Assembly: GCA_030522415.1 (NCBI GenBank)
Contig: CM060127.1
Span: 12,802,646-12,866,645 of the forward strand
DNA from: Channallabes apus
Lineage: Eukaryota > Chordata > Actinopteri > Siluriformes > Clariidae
Direction: 5' to 3'
DNA length: 64,000 nt
Under the pieces are notes generated by a model. It was not told the DNA's origin. It searched no databases and saw only the letters and a list, made by a program, of their open reading frames with translations. Made by a program: the position numbers and the translations under genes. Shown here in pieces: positions 1 to 11,150 of this stretch (positions are counted from its first letter, which is position 1; each line of letters begins with the position of its first letter).

Positions 1-708
1 GCGTTTCACAAAGGCAGATATCGTTCTAGCTCAAATCCGCTAAACCCACACAAAGCAGGTAGTTAGTTATCTAACCAGCCAGTCTACGATTATAATAGTG
101 CAATTAATATGAAATGATCGTTACATTTCCGATGTTCTGAACTTAAATGTACCATTTTATTAAGTCGCACCATTGTCAGTGGCTCGCATCACTGCTTCTG
201 AAGGTTACAGATAATAGGGAAATCAAATGATGTCACTAATGACGTTAATGCAAAGATGATTAATGACAAAGAAGGATAGCGTTAATAAAGGCAAATCAGT
301 TTTTTTTTTTCACTTTTTCTTCTTAAATCAAGTCCTGGGTGAATTTTAGTAAGGGAGTGCTGCTTTAATTTTATACAGATCTGGACAAATAATTTTTGCT
401 CATATCTAAAATTTTGGTTAGCAGGTTTGATTCAATAAAATTTTTGGCTATTGGGATTTTCGACTCTCCTATAGAATTAATGTTTATTGTCTGATTGTTT
501 TAAGCAGATTTATTTCTCACAGTTTTGAAAGTATCTAAAAGTAACTAAAAACATTAAAACACTGTGTAACTTGTTGATTTACACTCCAGTCTAGTAGGTA
601 GTAGTATTGCACCAACCACACATAAACTCAAAAGAAGATGATGCAATAATCTTGCAAAACATGAGTATTTGCAGAAGACAAAAAAAGTTTGTATTTTCTG
701 CATAACAG
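1..708. other. Unannotated AT-rich sequence
   Basis: I see no open reading frame, RNA gene or recognisable repeat here. A short poly-T run lies near 300-310. The stretch ends at the TA that flanks the CACTA-like element at 711. Confidence 0.5.
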
Positions 709-710
709 TA

Positions 711-2683
711 CACCCTAAAAAATGCTGGGTTAAAAACAACCCAATCTGGGTTGTTTTTAACCCAGCTGCTGGGTAAATATAGGACTAACTAAATGCTGGG
801 TTAATTTAACCCAGCAAGATGGGTTATTTGTTTAACCCAACAAGATGGGTTAAATATTCAATCCAAATGCTAGGTCATATTTAACTATAATGCTGGGTTA
901 ATTCCACCACATGAATTGGTCTATTTGTGAGGTAGAATTGGGTTAATTCTACCTCACAAATAGGTTATTATTATTTTCATGTTTTACAGTGAATCTGTAA
1001 AAAAAAAAAAAAAAACACCCATGTCTATTAAACAGTTAAATTACTTTGATATACTGGTCTATTACAAAAAACATACATGTATGCAATAAACATCATCCTA
1101 TTAAATGTTCTTAGAAAAAACGTTTATTTTTCAAAAGCACAAGAACAGATAATCAACAGTGACATCATTACTATACTATTACTGACAAGGGCAGAATGGA
1201 GAAATTGAACAAATAGGCTGAAGCAACTTCTACAGAGCAGGATCAAAACTATCCAGCCCTGGTCTCATTTTAACATACAAACACTGTCTGTCTATGACTT
1301 TTCAGGTAGGTCTCGCTATTTCATAGCAACATTACAACATTACTGAGAGCAGTGCTGGTCATTATCTCCCAACGTCAGGATGTAGGGGTACGGCCTTGAC
1401 ACTTCAGCCTGCTGGAAGGTATTCCACCATGTTGGTGCCAACCTTAGAAAGAAAGAAATGAAAAAGTTAAAATTTTGTTGAATAGCAAAGATTAAACTGA
1501 ATAAGACTCTCAATTTCGTGTGAAATACGATTGATACTAAAAAATTACAAAGCTGCCCATTAAGATAGTGTATAGGTAACCAGAAACAAAAACATGGAGA
1601 CAGCTACTACCAAAAATAAAACAGCAAAATAAGCATGGCTTTTAGGATATAACTCTTTATGTCAGACTAGTTGATATTGTAGTCTTCATTGATTTTAAGC
1701 TAATTACCGAAAAAATGTCATAGCTGGTGTCATACTGGTACATTACAATCACCACAATATTAATACTTCCATCTAGTAGTTATCTGTACCGCTGTGGTAC
1801 TTTTTCCTGTAGTTGGCGCGCTGACTGATAGTTAATTTAACTTTGGTTAAAGAGAGCTACCTGGTTAGCTTACATGCTATTACTGGTGATACATTTGCAT
1901 ACTTGCCAAAGGGGGAAAGGTGTAAAATATTGTTATAACTCGGGAGAAACGCAGGAGAAATTTGACCGCAGAGTAAATTACTAGCTAGTGAAAAACGGGA
2001 GGGTTAGCAGGTCTGTATATTTGTGAGAGGGTCAGTGTTTTGTAACACCACAGCATTTTATTGTCTCAAGCAGTGAGATTAATAAAGTTCTAAAGTGGTT
2101 GCTAATGCTAGCAAACTAACTAAATGCATGCATCATGCTAACACTACAGTTAACAGTTTAGCGTTCATTCATCACTTCACCATCTTCGTAACCCTGCAAA
2201 CATTCTACAGAGAAAGCTAAAAAGCTCAGACATCTTAGCCGTTTCTTTCATACACAGGTGGGGTTTATGGCTAGCAGCTATTCTCAGCTAAATTATCATC
2301 CAGTACCTCAGACCAGCCGGAAAGTTTGTGTGTAACCTTAACACGGTAACAGTAATAAATGTTACATATAGTAATAATTTTTCAGTCATATGTGAATTAG
2401 GTGAGTGAACATGTGTATACAGACCTTGTATTTAACGCCATTTCCCCTTAAATGTCCGAGGAGGATGAACCGTCATCAGCGGTGTGGGAGCTCAAGAGAC
2501 ACGAAGCTGAGTGACAGCCGCTGAATCCACCGGTGAACTTTGGGGGAGGGGCCAAGCAAACTTCAACCCAGCAGCTGGGTTACACAAAAACTACCCAACT
2601 CTCTGAAAATAACCCAGAAAAATGACCCAACAGCGGCAACCCAGCGTTTGGGTAGAAAAAACAACCCAGCATTTTTTAGAGTG
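711..2683. mobile_element. CACTA-like terminal-inverted-repeat DNA transposon (about 1.97 kb)
   Basis: The left end reads CACCCTAAAAAATGCTGGGT and the right end is its near-exact reverse complement, AACCCAGCATTTTTTAGAGTG. Both ends are flanked by TA (709-710 and 2684-2685), which would be a 2-bp target duplication. The first 250 bp and the last 120 bp are crowded with the word AACCC/GGGTT in both orientations, like the subterminal binding-site arrays of CACTA and related transposons. No transposase is visible, so the copy is non-autonomous. The superfamily is inferred from the CAC start and the short duplication; another TIR superfamily is possible. There is not one TACAGTA/TACTGTA word inside, which suggests a fairly recent insertion. 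Confidence 0.75.
1123..2441 (-). CDS. Putative two-exon mini-gene inside the CACTA-like element
   Basis: On the minus strand a 16-bp pyrimidine-rich tract ends in an AG at 1444-1443. It opens a 34-codon frame that ends in TAA at 1342-1340; the frame includes WWNTFQQAEV and RPYPYILTLGDND. Upstream, an ATG at 2441-2439 starts six residues and reaches AAG|GT at 2425/2424. Both junctions are phase 2, so the frame would continue across the splice. An AATAAA lies at 1128-1123, about 215 bp after the stop. The donor is weak beyond GT, and I cannot exclude extra internal exons. The last exon may be a remnant of a larger transposon-carried protein. Function unknown; all of this is inferred from sequence signals. 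Confidence 0.3.
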
Positions 2684-2685
2684 TA

Positions 2686-3907
2686 CTTTTTAAGGAATTT
2701 GGCAAGTTTTAAGCATTCAAAAGTTTATCTAAAAATTCTTAAAAGTGTAAATCGATTCAAAAGAGTGTATAAATCGCACAGCTCTACTCGTAACTCGAAC
2801 AGCGTAACTGGTTGCCATAGTAAAAGTGAAGGCATGATCTAGTTGTTTGTTTCTACAGTTACGGAACATTCTATACATTTATATATATAATTTTTAATTT
2901 ATTTCTTTGACCTTGTTGATCTTGCATATTTCTGACAAAGTACTGCATGTGTTCATTCATTTAAGCTACTATTCATGTATACATTCTGCATAATGTTAGC
3001 TAGATGATGCTAGTTAGATTAATGGCATTAGATAGCTACAGAAATGAGTTTGGATGGAGAAGCGTCGCAGTGAAGTGGGTTTTGTTTATGCTGTATTTCA
3101 GAAAACTGTTTCTAACTAAATTAGTTTATTTTTTGCTTTCATTGCATCTGCATCTGTCAGTATACTGCCCAACTATCACAAACACACTTAGATAAGCGGT
3201 GTGATTTATATTCATTCTCTGTCTGTAAACATTTTTTTTTATCTAAGCAGGTGGAAAATTAGACGGTTACCTGATACCAAATACCAATATTGGTACTGAG
3301 GAATCTCTAGCAATAAAATATATATTTTTAAACGTTAACACAATAGATTTTCAGTCATACAGTAAACAAATGGGGATTGGGGTTTAAGTTATAAATATTC
3401 CTCGGAAAAAAGCCACTGCTTCCAAAAATAAAATTCTGTACCTACTGTACCTTGGATATACAGTACTATATATATATATATATAAGGAAATTGAGTGAGA
3501 AAAAGACTGTGATCCACAGTGTGTTTGTGTGTACACTGTCTAGTTTGTTTTATTTGTGACTTTATATTAAACTGAATCATACAGTATCTGATGGAGGTCA
3601 TGGTACTGATGTGTAAATTATTTAACAGACTAGCAATGTGATTTAGCTGTAACATTGAAACTCTTAATATAGTCCTTATGTTATCATCATTCATGGACTT
3701 AAAGTAGGAATACTGATTATGAACAAAGATATTTACTGGTATAATAATTAGACATCACACTGAAGGTTGTGCTGGTTATCAGCAAGGCTGTGATGCGACT
3801 AACAATATCATAGCCGTGCTGGTATTCAGTACAGCAGCCAAGAAGACCAATTATTATTTTAAAAATTATAATTTGTTACTTCAGCTAGCGTTCATTTTCA
3901 TTTTTGG
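2686..3907. other. Unannotated AT-rich sequence
   Basis: No supported gene. There is a (TA)n run near 3465-3483 and a 14-bp perfect palindrome, TACCAATATTGGTA, near 3282-3298. The first TACAGTA/TACTGTA words of the window appear here (3358-3364, two near 3440-3470, one near 3580). Around 3755-3870 a fragment resembles one near 20665-20735 (shared ATTCAGTAC next to CAGCAC-type words), probably an old dispersed repeat. Confidence 0.45.
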
Positions 3908-4060
3908 GTTCTGGGGTTGAATCCTTAATAGCATTAACTGGAAAGCCAGTGCGCCATGTAGGGAGTACAATCCCTTGTTTCACACCCCGAGTAGTGCCTT
4001 GATCAGGGGTTAGACAGGGATTTGGGACTTAGTCTTTTATTATAAGTTAGTTTTGTAGCC
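3908..4060 (+). repeat. Dispersed repeat family D, copy 1
   Basis: This segment runs from a GAATCC-TTAATAGC start through TTTCACACCCCGAGTAGTGCC and TTAGACAGGGATTTGGGA to TTAGTTTTGTAGCC. The same order of words occurs at 50200-50355 (plus) and at 20490-20640 (minus). No coding frame, tRNA boxes or TIRs are visible, so the class is unknown. Confidence 0.6.
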
Positions 4061-4189
4061 TTTTTAGCAGTGGTGTCAAAAGTTGAGTTGGCGTTTTAAT
4101 CTGGCAAACATCTATTACAGTACGTAATTACATATTACTTGGTCAGAATTAACTGTTGTATACAAAAATTTAATTTGCTTAAGATTTAA

Positions 4190-4530
4190 ATGATATCAGA
4201 TTTGTGGCTTTCGTCAAATATCAAATCGTTAACATGAGAATCAAATCATATTAAATTTAGTGGTATGGTCGAATCGTTATCTTAAGAATTTAATCAAATC
4301 GTATCAGATTCAGTGGTATCATCAACTATCCAGTTGTTACCTTAAGAATTAATTAAATCAGATTTATTGGTATAATCAAATTTTTAATCATTATCTTAAG
4401 AATTGTATTGTACCAGATTCAGTGATATCATCAAATCGAGAAAAAAAATCTAGATTTAGTGGTATTGTACAATATTAAATAGATAATTTAGAGTTATATC
4501 AAATAAATTTTAGTAGTATTTCAAATATTG
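4190..4530. repeat. Degenerate minisatellite, left part
   Basis: Loose repeats of roughly 50-60 bp share the words ATCAGATT, TAGTGGTAT, ATCAAAT and CCTTAAGAATT. The same words resume at 5722-5907, so one array was split by the repeat A and SINE insertions that lie between. The period is estimated by eye. Confidence 0.5.
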
Positions 4531-4629
4531 ATTAATAATCAATTTGGTTCACTCATCGTATGCCAAGATAAGAAATACATACTTTACATCTCAGTTCCCC
4601 CTCATGTTTGTGTTTCCTTCTGGCTCTCC

Positions 4630-5427
4630 CTTTTAGTTATGCTGTCATAGTTAGTCCTGCCGGAGTCCCTGCTTGCACTCTACAGTAAATATACATTCAC
4701 ATTATACATTATGTGACTGTGACCATACCGAACTGCCATCTCTCCTCTTCTTCTCTTTCTCCCCCTCTTTCTCTTTCCTCTCTCCCCCTGTCTCCCCCTT
4801 TCACTCTTTCTCTCTCCCTCTCTGGCGAGCTACACATGTCATCCCTGAGCTGCCAGTGATCCAGACTCCCTCTGCCCTCCGGACCTGTCTGACCCATCCT
4901 GGTGCCCCGCTTCTGGTTGGAGGTCTCGTCACAATGATGCCCCGTGTGTCTCTTTGGGATGCGTCTGGTGTCTAGGGATGGTTTCATTCTACCATGAAGA
5001 CGGTTCTGGCCTCGACTGGTGTTAGCAGCTGTTTCTCTGAGAACTTGACTTAGCTGCAGTTGCTCGATAGTTCAAGAATGGAATTTCCTACAAGTCTACC
5101 TGAGTCTCCAATAAACTACATGGACTCCATATTAAAATCAATTAACATATAAATGCAGATCATTTCCTGCTATCTGTTTCACCCAGATGAGGATGGGTTC
5201 CCTGTTGAGTCCGGTTCCTCTCAAGGTTTCTTCCTATTACCATCTCAGGGAGTTTTTCCTTGCCACTGTCGCCCGCGGCTTGCTCACTAGGGACTATCTG
5301 AACATTTTGATTCATACACATTCACATTCCATACAAACTTAAATAATTCTTTTGATTGTGTAAAGCTGCCTTGTGACAATGACAATTCCTAAAAGCGCTA
5401 TACAAATAAAATTGAATTGAATTGAAT
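4630..5427 (+). repeat. Dispersed repeat family A, longest copy (possible LINE 3' end)
   Basis: This copy ends with GTAAAGCTGC, AAAAGCGCTATACAAATAAA and a short GAATT/ATTGA tail, as expected of a retroposed element with a simple 3' repeat. The block GATGAGGATGGGTTCCCTGT to GGGAGTTTTTCCTTGCCACT recurs at 14057-14345 (plus), 30778-31062 (plus, partial) and 62851-63130 (minus). The 5' part holds a C/T-rich low-complexity run (4740-4820). No reverse transcriptase frame is visible; a LINE 3' untranslated region or a SINE-like repeat are both possible. Confidence 0.6.
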
Positions 5428-5721
5428 CGTCTATACCACTTTATACAGGGTTGTGGGAGCCTGGGGTCTATCCCAGGAAACTTAGGGCATGTGGCGTGGC
5501 CAATGGGCACACACACACACACACACACTCATTTACGCAATTTTAGGGAAAGTCAATTAGTCTAATCTGCATGTACAGTATTTGGATTGTAGAAGGAAAC
5601 CGGAGCACCCTGAGGAAATCCGCCAATCACAGGGAGGACTCAATGCATGCAGAGGTGGGAATCAAACCCAGATGCTGGAGCTGCTAGGCGACAGTGCTAA
5701 CCACTAAGCCACCGTGCCACC
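5428..5721 (-). mobile_element. tRNA-derived SINE, DANA/mermaid-like
   Basis: Read on the minus strand it begins GGTGGCACGGTGGCTTAGTG, giving a good Pol III A box (TGGCTTAGTGG) and a B-box-like GGTTTGATTCC. It then runs through the CATGCA, GGATTTCCTCAGG and CAATCCAAAT blocks found in the other copies. It sits directly against the tail of repeat A. At 5574-5580 a TACAGTA interrupts the word CATGTCTTTGG seen in sister copies and adds 5 bp (see findings). Confidence 0.8.
5574..5580. other. Probable Tc1-type excision footprint (TACAGTA) in a SINE
   Basis: Sister SINE copies read CATGTCTTTGGACTG (31441-31454) or CATATCTTTGGACTG (46964-46978). This copy reads CATGTACAGTATTTGGATTG. Removing CAGTA leaves CATGTATTTGG, one substitution from the sister, so this is a clean 5-bp insertion at TA. 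Confidence 0.7.
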
Positions 5722-5907
5722 TGAATCATAGTCATAAGAATTAAAATTGTATTGCACCAGACTCAGTGGTATCATCAAATATTGAGTCGTTGGCTACCTT
5801 AAGAATCAAAATGCGTCAGTGTATCAGATTCACTTGTCAAATATTGAGACGTTACTTACAGAATGCTGTTGGATTCAGTGATATCATCAAATATCGAATC
5901 AGAAAGC
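5722..5907. repeat. Degenerate minisatellite, right part
   Basis: This repeats the words of the array at 4190-4530 (CAGTGGTATCATCAAATAT, CCTTAAGAATCAAA, GATATCATCAAATATCGAAT). It is the continuation of that array beyond the inserted repeats. Confidence 0.5.
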
Positions 5908-7800
5908 CTGTGAATTACAGCTCTAGTCTGTACACACAGGCCCTGCAGAGATTTTATCAACAGCAAAGTCATCAAAAAAAAAGTCTCTCTTGCTCGCTCT
6001 CTTCCTCCCTCTTCACTTGCTCTTTTCCAAATAGTTGTTGCGCTAATATATTTTTAATGTCTGCGCCAGGCAGCCGACGACTCTAATTTGTTTTTCTCTA
6101 AGCCGTTGGCTTGTGCGCACCGAGCACATCAAAGCTGCAAAAAATAGCGACTCCCATTAAGTGCTTTCCTTCTCATTTACCTCAGCGCGCGCTCACCAGG
6201 CGGCCTGTCCACGTCCAGAGCTGTGCCTTCTCTACAAAGCACTTCAGCAAGGAGGAGAGGCTCGAAACGGTTCACATACAGCAAAACACACACACACACA
6301 TGCACACACAGAGTTAACTTCACTTTATGCACAGCAGGAAGTGGATAGCGAGAGAATAAAAATAAAAATAAATAAAAAAGAGGAGGAGGAGGAGGCTGGA
6401 AGGGTTCGAAAGCTGTACACTTCACCAACAGAATTAATGAACAGTAATGCCCCAAAGTACCTCATTCAATCAAACCTACAAGGCTGGAAAGCTTGTGTTT
6501 GATAGCTGAGATGATTTGTGGGTCATTTCCACAGACAGGATTTTTTTTTTCTTTTTCATACAGGATGTAAGACTTTAGAAAATGGACTCTTGTTTATCAG
6601 GTTTTCACTCGAAAGGGAGCAGTTAACCTTCAGGTAATGCCGGTTTCTCCGTCCAGCCTGTCAGTGCCCGTGCTGTATGAGCTCTTTATCCAACACCAGA
6701 GCGTTTACTGAGACGGAACAGCATTTATTAAGCTGTTTCTCCTGATTTATGTTCTGTAAAGTGTCTATATAAAGGTATAGAATCCAAATCAATTCCTGTG
6801 TGCTGTGCTTTACTCTAAATGCCTTATTTTTTTTTTTTATTTTTTTTTTTATCTGTAGTTAAACTCACTGTATAACACTATCTGGGTTTAAATTGATATC
6901 ACTAACATTATGAAGCCTTTCTTTATCTACAGATACCTGAAATGCTGTCATGCGTTATGTAAAGCAGCAGCGAAGCGGATCAGCAGAATATAATAATAAT
7001 AATAATAATAATAATACCAGGAATGACACAGAATTAAATAGAATAAGTAAGATTTCTTTAAAAGGAAATTAATAAAGTCAGGGTTTTTCAAATGTAAATG
7101 GATTTGCATAAAAGCCTCTCCAGAGGAATACAGTTTGAGGCAATCTTATTAATAAAGATTTTTTTTCTTCCAACAACAACAACAATAGTTTCTACCTGCT
7201 ACTAAAATGAAATGTAACTATATACAGTAATAGACATTTTTTTTTCTTTAACTAAGGTTATTAATTACTGATGAGCAAATTGCTGCAGTATAAGAGAAAT
7301 AAAACACTTTAGGACCGCAGAATGCACGCATAATGTTAATCACAATAATAACTTGTTCTAGCTAGCTAGCGTTATGAACATGTACATGCTATGTGTTTTT
7401 AGATACTTTTATAATAATCAGAAAAACGTCACATGCAGAAATGAAAATCCGGAAATCGCTCTATTGTTACATTCGACAATTTTATCAATGTTTTTGACAC
7501 TCAAAAATCTCACTCAATATAAATACAACTCACTAGCATTAACACTGTACTGTACTTCTCCCAGGTCAACCTTCACACCACGACACACCTCTCACACACA
7601 CATAACGCTAGTGCTCTCAACTCGGCAGCAGGTCCCCGACCCTGGTAATTTCCCACAATTCCACTTCACATCCGCCTATAGAACCTACCACGGCTTAATT
7701 AACGGTTCACCTTTGCACGGAGTGAGCGTGCGCAGCGTGCTCGCCATCCCGAGACACCAGGACGCCGTTATTTCAGCTCAGAAGTGAGCGGCTTGCAAAC
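5908..7800. other. Mostly unique sequence with two candidate conserved islands
   Basis: No supported gene. 6090-6260 and 7660-7790 are repeat-free and richer in GC and CpG than their surroundings. The first has AAAATAGCGACTCCCATTAA and the second has CTTAATTAACGG, a homeodomain-type core. A 137-codon frame across 7374-7787 has no recognisable domain and I do not call it. Simple repeats: (AC)n near 6283-6300, GAG repeats near 6381-6393, poly-T near 6821-6850, (TAA)n near 6990-7015. Confidence 0.4.
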
Positions 7801-9936
7801 AGCCGGTTATAGAAATGGCACACTGTGCAAACATATACCTGGAAATGCTTTAAAAAAAAAAAGAGGTTTAGGAGTGAATCACAAGGCGCTGCGCAGAACG
7901 TGTTATTCTCGGCCACTTCGTGTTGCTGTGGAAACTATTTAAGAATCAGGAGGACTGTAATGGGCACACAGATGGATGTCTGAGCGTGTGTGTGTGTGTT
8001 TATAACTCTTTATAAGGACTGAGTTTTGACCTTGTACCCAGGCACCATGTGTTGAATTGGTTTGCTTTTTTTTTTTTTGGTAACAGAATCTACAGAGCCA
8101 TAATCCCACGTGAGTACCGTGAGAAATGAGTAATGAAAAAGAACGAAAGAAAGAAGGAAACAAGTACAAGTGCAGTTGGACACGAAAAGCCCTGAAGTTG
8201 CACATCCATGTGATATCATGGAAATAACATACTGTACAGTATAAACTTAATGTGAGAATAAGTAAAGTGAAGTGATGAGAGATATGAAAAATCTCCATAA
8301 AATCAGTACGTGAAAAGAAATTAAATCATCTAAGGAAGTAGTGTGTGGAAAATAAAACCACAACCACATATAATTAAAGAAAGTAAAATGAGGGGGGGGG
8401 GGGTTGCATATCCTGCACTACTGTACATGTAAAAAATGATAAAATATTGAAAAAAATGTATTATGGTTGACAAATCACACTTGCAAAATGAAACATATGA
8501 CTAATACATTTAAAATATTTATATTTTAAAAAATAATTAACGTGAAAGTAAATGCCTCGTGCAAAAACAACACCTGAAAAAAAAACCGGCAACACAGGAT
8601 AGGAAGTACTGTACATAAAAATTGTATTTTAGTTCTGACGTTTTTTTCCCCTCGCTAAATTTTAGATTTAAAAAAATGTCAGTGGTGGCTGACATGTACC
8701 GCTTTAAAAATTAATAAAGAATTGTAAAAAAATTATGTTTATGTATTATGTATCTTTATATGAAAAAATGTAAAATGCACACATAAAAAGTTAAAACACT
8801 AAATATGGAGAAAAAAAACATTCAGTTGCACTACAATTATAAAAAATTATATTAAATATTTAAAAATGAATAGAAAACAATTAACTGGAGAAAAATATAA
8901 TATGCGGAAAAGGTTATTGAAATAACCCAATTTAAGGGAGGGGAGAGGAGGTGAAGAAAGAAAGAAAGATGTGTGTGTTTGTAAGAGAGAGACTGTGGTC
9001 TGTCTGTGTGTGTGTGTGTGTGTGTGATTGTTACTGGCGTGGTGTGTATTAAGCCGTCTTCGTGATGTGCGATGAATGAGCTCTATTAATGAAAAGTACA
9101 AAAGTGCAGGCGCTGTGTGGACAACAAACCGACCCACCTCTCTCTCTCTCTCTCTCCCTCTCTCTTCCTGCAGGCCCGTATCATTACCCATCATTACACC
9201 CCCCATTTGGCAGTGGCCGGCTGTATCGATCTCACGGGCAATAGCTCACGCTCACTCCTGCTCCGCACATTTATCTCTATAGCACACCTCACCTGACCAC
9301 AGCACTCACACACATACAGTACACTTCACACACGCCAGGATTCATCGTCATGCCATCTCACTCACACACTCTCTTCGATCAATGTGTACATTTGGTTGTA
9401 TTGATAAAGGGGCGGAGACATGCTGCTGCTTTAACCAATCAAATCAGTTCTCTTTAATAATCGTGTCACTCAGTGGAGCCACATACTGTACGATTCAACA
9501 ACTTTACTTACAGCCGACTTGAGACTTAGTTATAAAAAAACACGTGTTTTGTTCAAGTATTAATTACAGATAAATACACAAACAGTAAGTTTACTGTATG
9601 TAGTTTATATACATTATTAAAAGAAAAAACTAAATTGGACTGAAAAAATTAGACAGACTTAAATTAAAAATGTGAACATTTCTATGAAAATAAATCAAAG
9701 GCAAACTAAAATTTAAATTTTAAGTAAAATTTGGAGGGATTTGTTGTCCATTCCTTTAAAATAATAAAAAAGCGTATTTTTCCTTTCTTCCTCTTCAGGT
9801 CAGGTCTGACAAGGTCCAGACACTTACTTTGCATTTCTAACCAATCAGTTATTTTGTGTTTTTGCTTCATGTTGTATCCAGTGTTGTTGTTTTTAATGTT
9901 AGTGGTGGTTTTTTGGCTGCTCCCATTAAAAGGGTG
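7801..9936. other. AT-rich sequence, microsatellites and a candidate conserved island
   Basis: No supported gene. There are a G12 run near 8391-8403, (TG)n near 9004-9026 and (TC)n near 9138-9165. 9040-9260 is repeat-free and less AT-rich. It holds TCTATTAATGAAAAGTAC and TATCATTACCCATCATTAC, which look like clustered homeobox-type sites. Several TACTGTA/TACAGTA words lie here (8230-8241 holds one of each, overlapping). Confidence 0.4.
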
Positions 9937-10127
9937 CCACAGGAGACCATCCGGTCCACATACAACTTGGCCCAGGTTTTATGCCTGATGCAATTCCTGA
10001 CGCAACCCACCGATTTTTATCCGGGCCTGGGACCGGCACAGCGTCCAGTGGCTGGGGTTTGGGCATTGGCCGGGAATCGAAACCATATGGCAGGAGAGAT
10101 GCCTATCACTAAGTGCACTTGTGCCCA
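9937..10127 (-). mobile_element. tRNA-Gly-derived SINE-like repeat, copy 1
   Basis: On the minus strand the head reads GGCACAAGTGCACTTAGTGA, then an anticodon-arm-like CTCTCCTGCCATATGG, then TTTCGATTCCCGGCCAATGC, which closely follows the 3' half of tRNA-Gly(GCC). The non-tRNA body (CCAAACCCCAGCCACTGG, GTGCCGGTCCCAGG) is shared with the copy at 59020-59172. Confidence 0.65.
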
Positions 10128-10360
10128 TTTTGTATAACTTGTTGGTTTGATGCAGTTTTGTTTTTGTTTTTCCAATCCAGACCTTGAGGCAGCACAAATA
10201 TCTATGATGCTCCCAATACTGTGCTTCACAGCTGCAACAACGTGACTGTGGCTGGTAATGAAAATAGGAAATCTTGACTCTATATAATCTTACGTTTCCA
10301 AATACAGTACCCCCCTACATATTTATTCAAAGGCCTGCTTTCAATGATGGGAGTTATTCA

Positions 10361-10482
10361 TGGGCTGGGGCAGCTCTGTGGTTAAGGTGTTGGATTACTG
10401 TATGGAAGGTCCCAGGTTCAAACCCCACCATCACCAAATGTTCATTCTTGGGCTCTTGAGAAAGACACTCAACCCTCAACTG
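10361..10482 (+). mobile_element. tRNA-derived SINE, second family (partial)
   Basis: The head reads GGGGCAGCTCTGTGGTTAAG with a perfect A-box fit (TGGTTAAGGTG). The B-box-like GGTTCAAACCC follows, then the GCTCTTGAGAAAGACACTCA block found in the minus-strand copy at 24371-24561. TACTGTA at 10396-10402 lies in the anticodon-arm region and may be substitution rather than insertion, since no extra length is evident. Confidence 0.7.
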
Positions 10483-10585
10483 CAAATCTGTTCATACAAA
10501 AATATTAGCTGCAAAATTCCAGCAATAAACTAAAATGTGAATCATCCATTTGTCCAGTGTACAGGTACCGCATAGATATGTACAG

Positions 10586-11041
10586 TACTGACCCTATTTC
10601 TTCATATTTTGTTTCCAAAGCACAGACTCTCTTGTATGTTTGTATAGTCTTGAAAAAAAGTTCTCCCTTTTTGTCATTTTTGAGACATTTTAGTCTCTTA
10701 TTGTCAGTCCAGTCCTTGTACCTGAGCAGTTTCAGAGAAATGTGTCCTGTCTGTTAAGCCACACAGTGAGCTATGAATCATTCAAGCATAAATGTGCAGA
10801 TGATCAGGCCGGTGAGTATACTGGTGATGCTGAATGCTAAGTGACTGGAACAGACGAGAGGATAAATGAGATTGCTGCTGAGGTTGTTACATACAGTAAA
10901 CAACCAATTTTTGAATGTATTTTTAGGCACTTTGCAGCCTGTCACAGTAAAAACTGTTGTTCCCATTTATTTCATTTAATCTCCATCATTTCATTTCATT
11001 TAATATGAAGTAATGGGATGAGTAGAGATTTTTGCAAAGTA
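10586..11041. mobile_element. Tc1-type MITE family M1, copy 1
   Basis: This is about 456 bp and shares its whole length with 27151-27545 and 48926-49392: TTCTTCATATTTT, CAGTCCAGTCC-TTGTACCTGAG, GATGATCAGGCCGGTGA and TTGCAGCCTGTC. The ends are degraded here (TACTGACCC at the left, TTTTTGCAAAGTA at the right) but match the CTGTGCAAAAG-type inverted ends of copy 3. No transposase frame is visible. Confidence 0.7.
10892..10898. other. Probable excision footprint (TACAGTA) in a MITE
   Basis: This copy reads GTTGTTACATACAGTAAACAA. The sister at 49267-49281 reads GTTGTTACATAAAAAAAC. Removing CAGTA gives GTTGTTACATAAACAA, so the word is a 5-bp insertion at a TA of the ancestral MITE. Confidence 0.7.
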
Positions 11042-11079
11042 CTGTATGTACAGTAGGCTAAAGGGAAAAAAAACATTAT

Positions 11080-11150
11080 CTGTGGTTTCAGGCATCCACG
11101 GGGGGTCTTGGAACGCATCCCCTGCAGATAAGGAGGGGATACAGTAACCA
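11080..11150 (+). repeat. Fragment of a dispersed DNA-transposon-like repeat
   Basis: GGTTTCAGGCATCCACGGGG and GAACGCATCCCCTGCAGATA match, from memory, a widespread vertebrate MITE-like repeat. Boundaries are unclear. Confidence 0.35.

Noticed and set aside
2540..2842. A 100-codon plus-strand frame across the right end of the CACTA-like element
   Set aside because: It translates the AACCC-word array and the terminal inverted repeat and continues into flanking host DNA, so it is not a conserved gene.
7374..7787. A 137-codon open frame on the plus strand
   Set aside because: It starts in AT-rich sequence, runs through CA-rich low complexity and shows no domain, splice signals or codon bias. 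The 3' part is better explained as a candidate non-coding conserved block.
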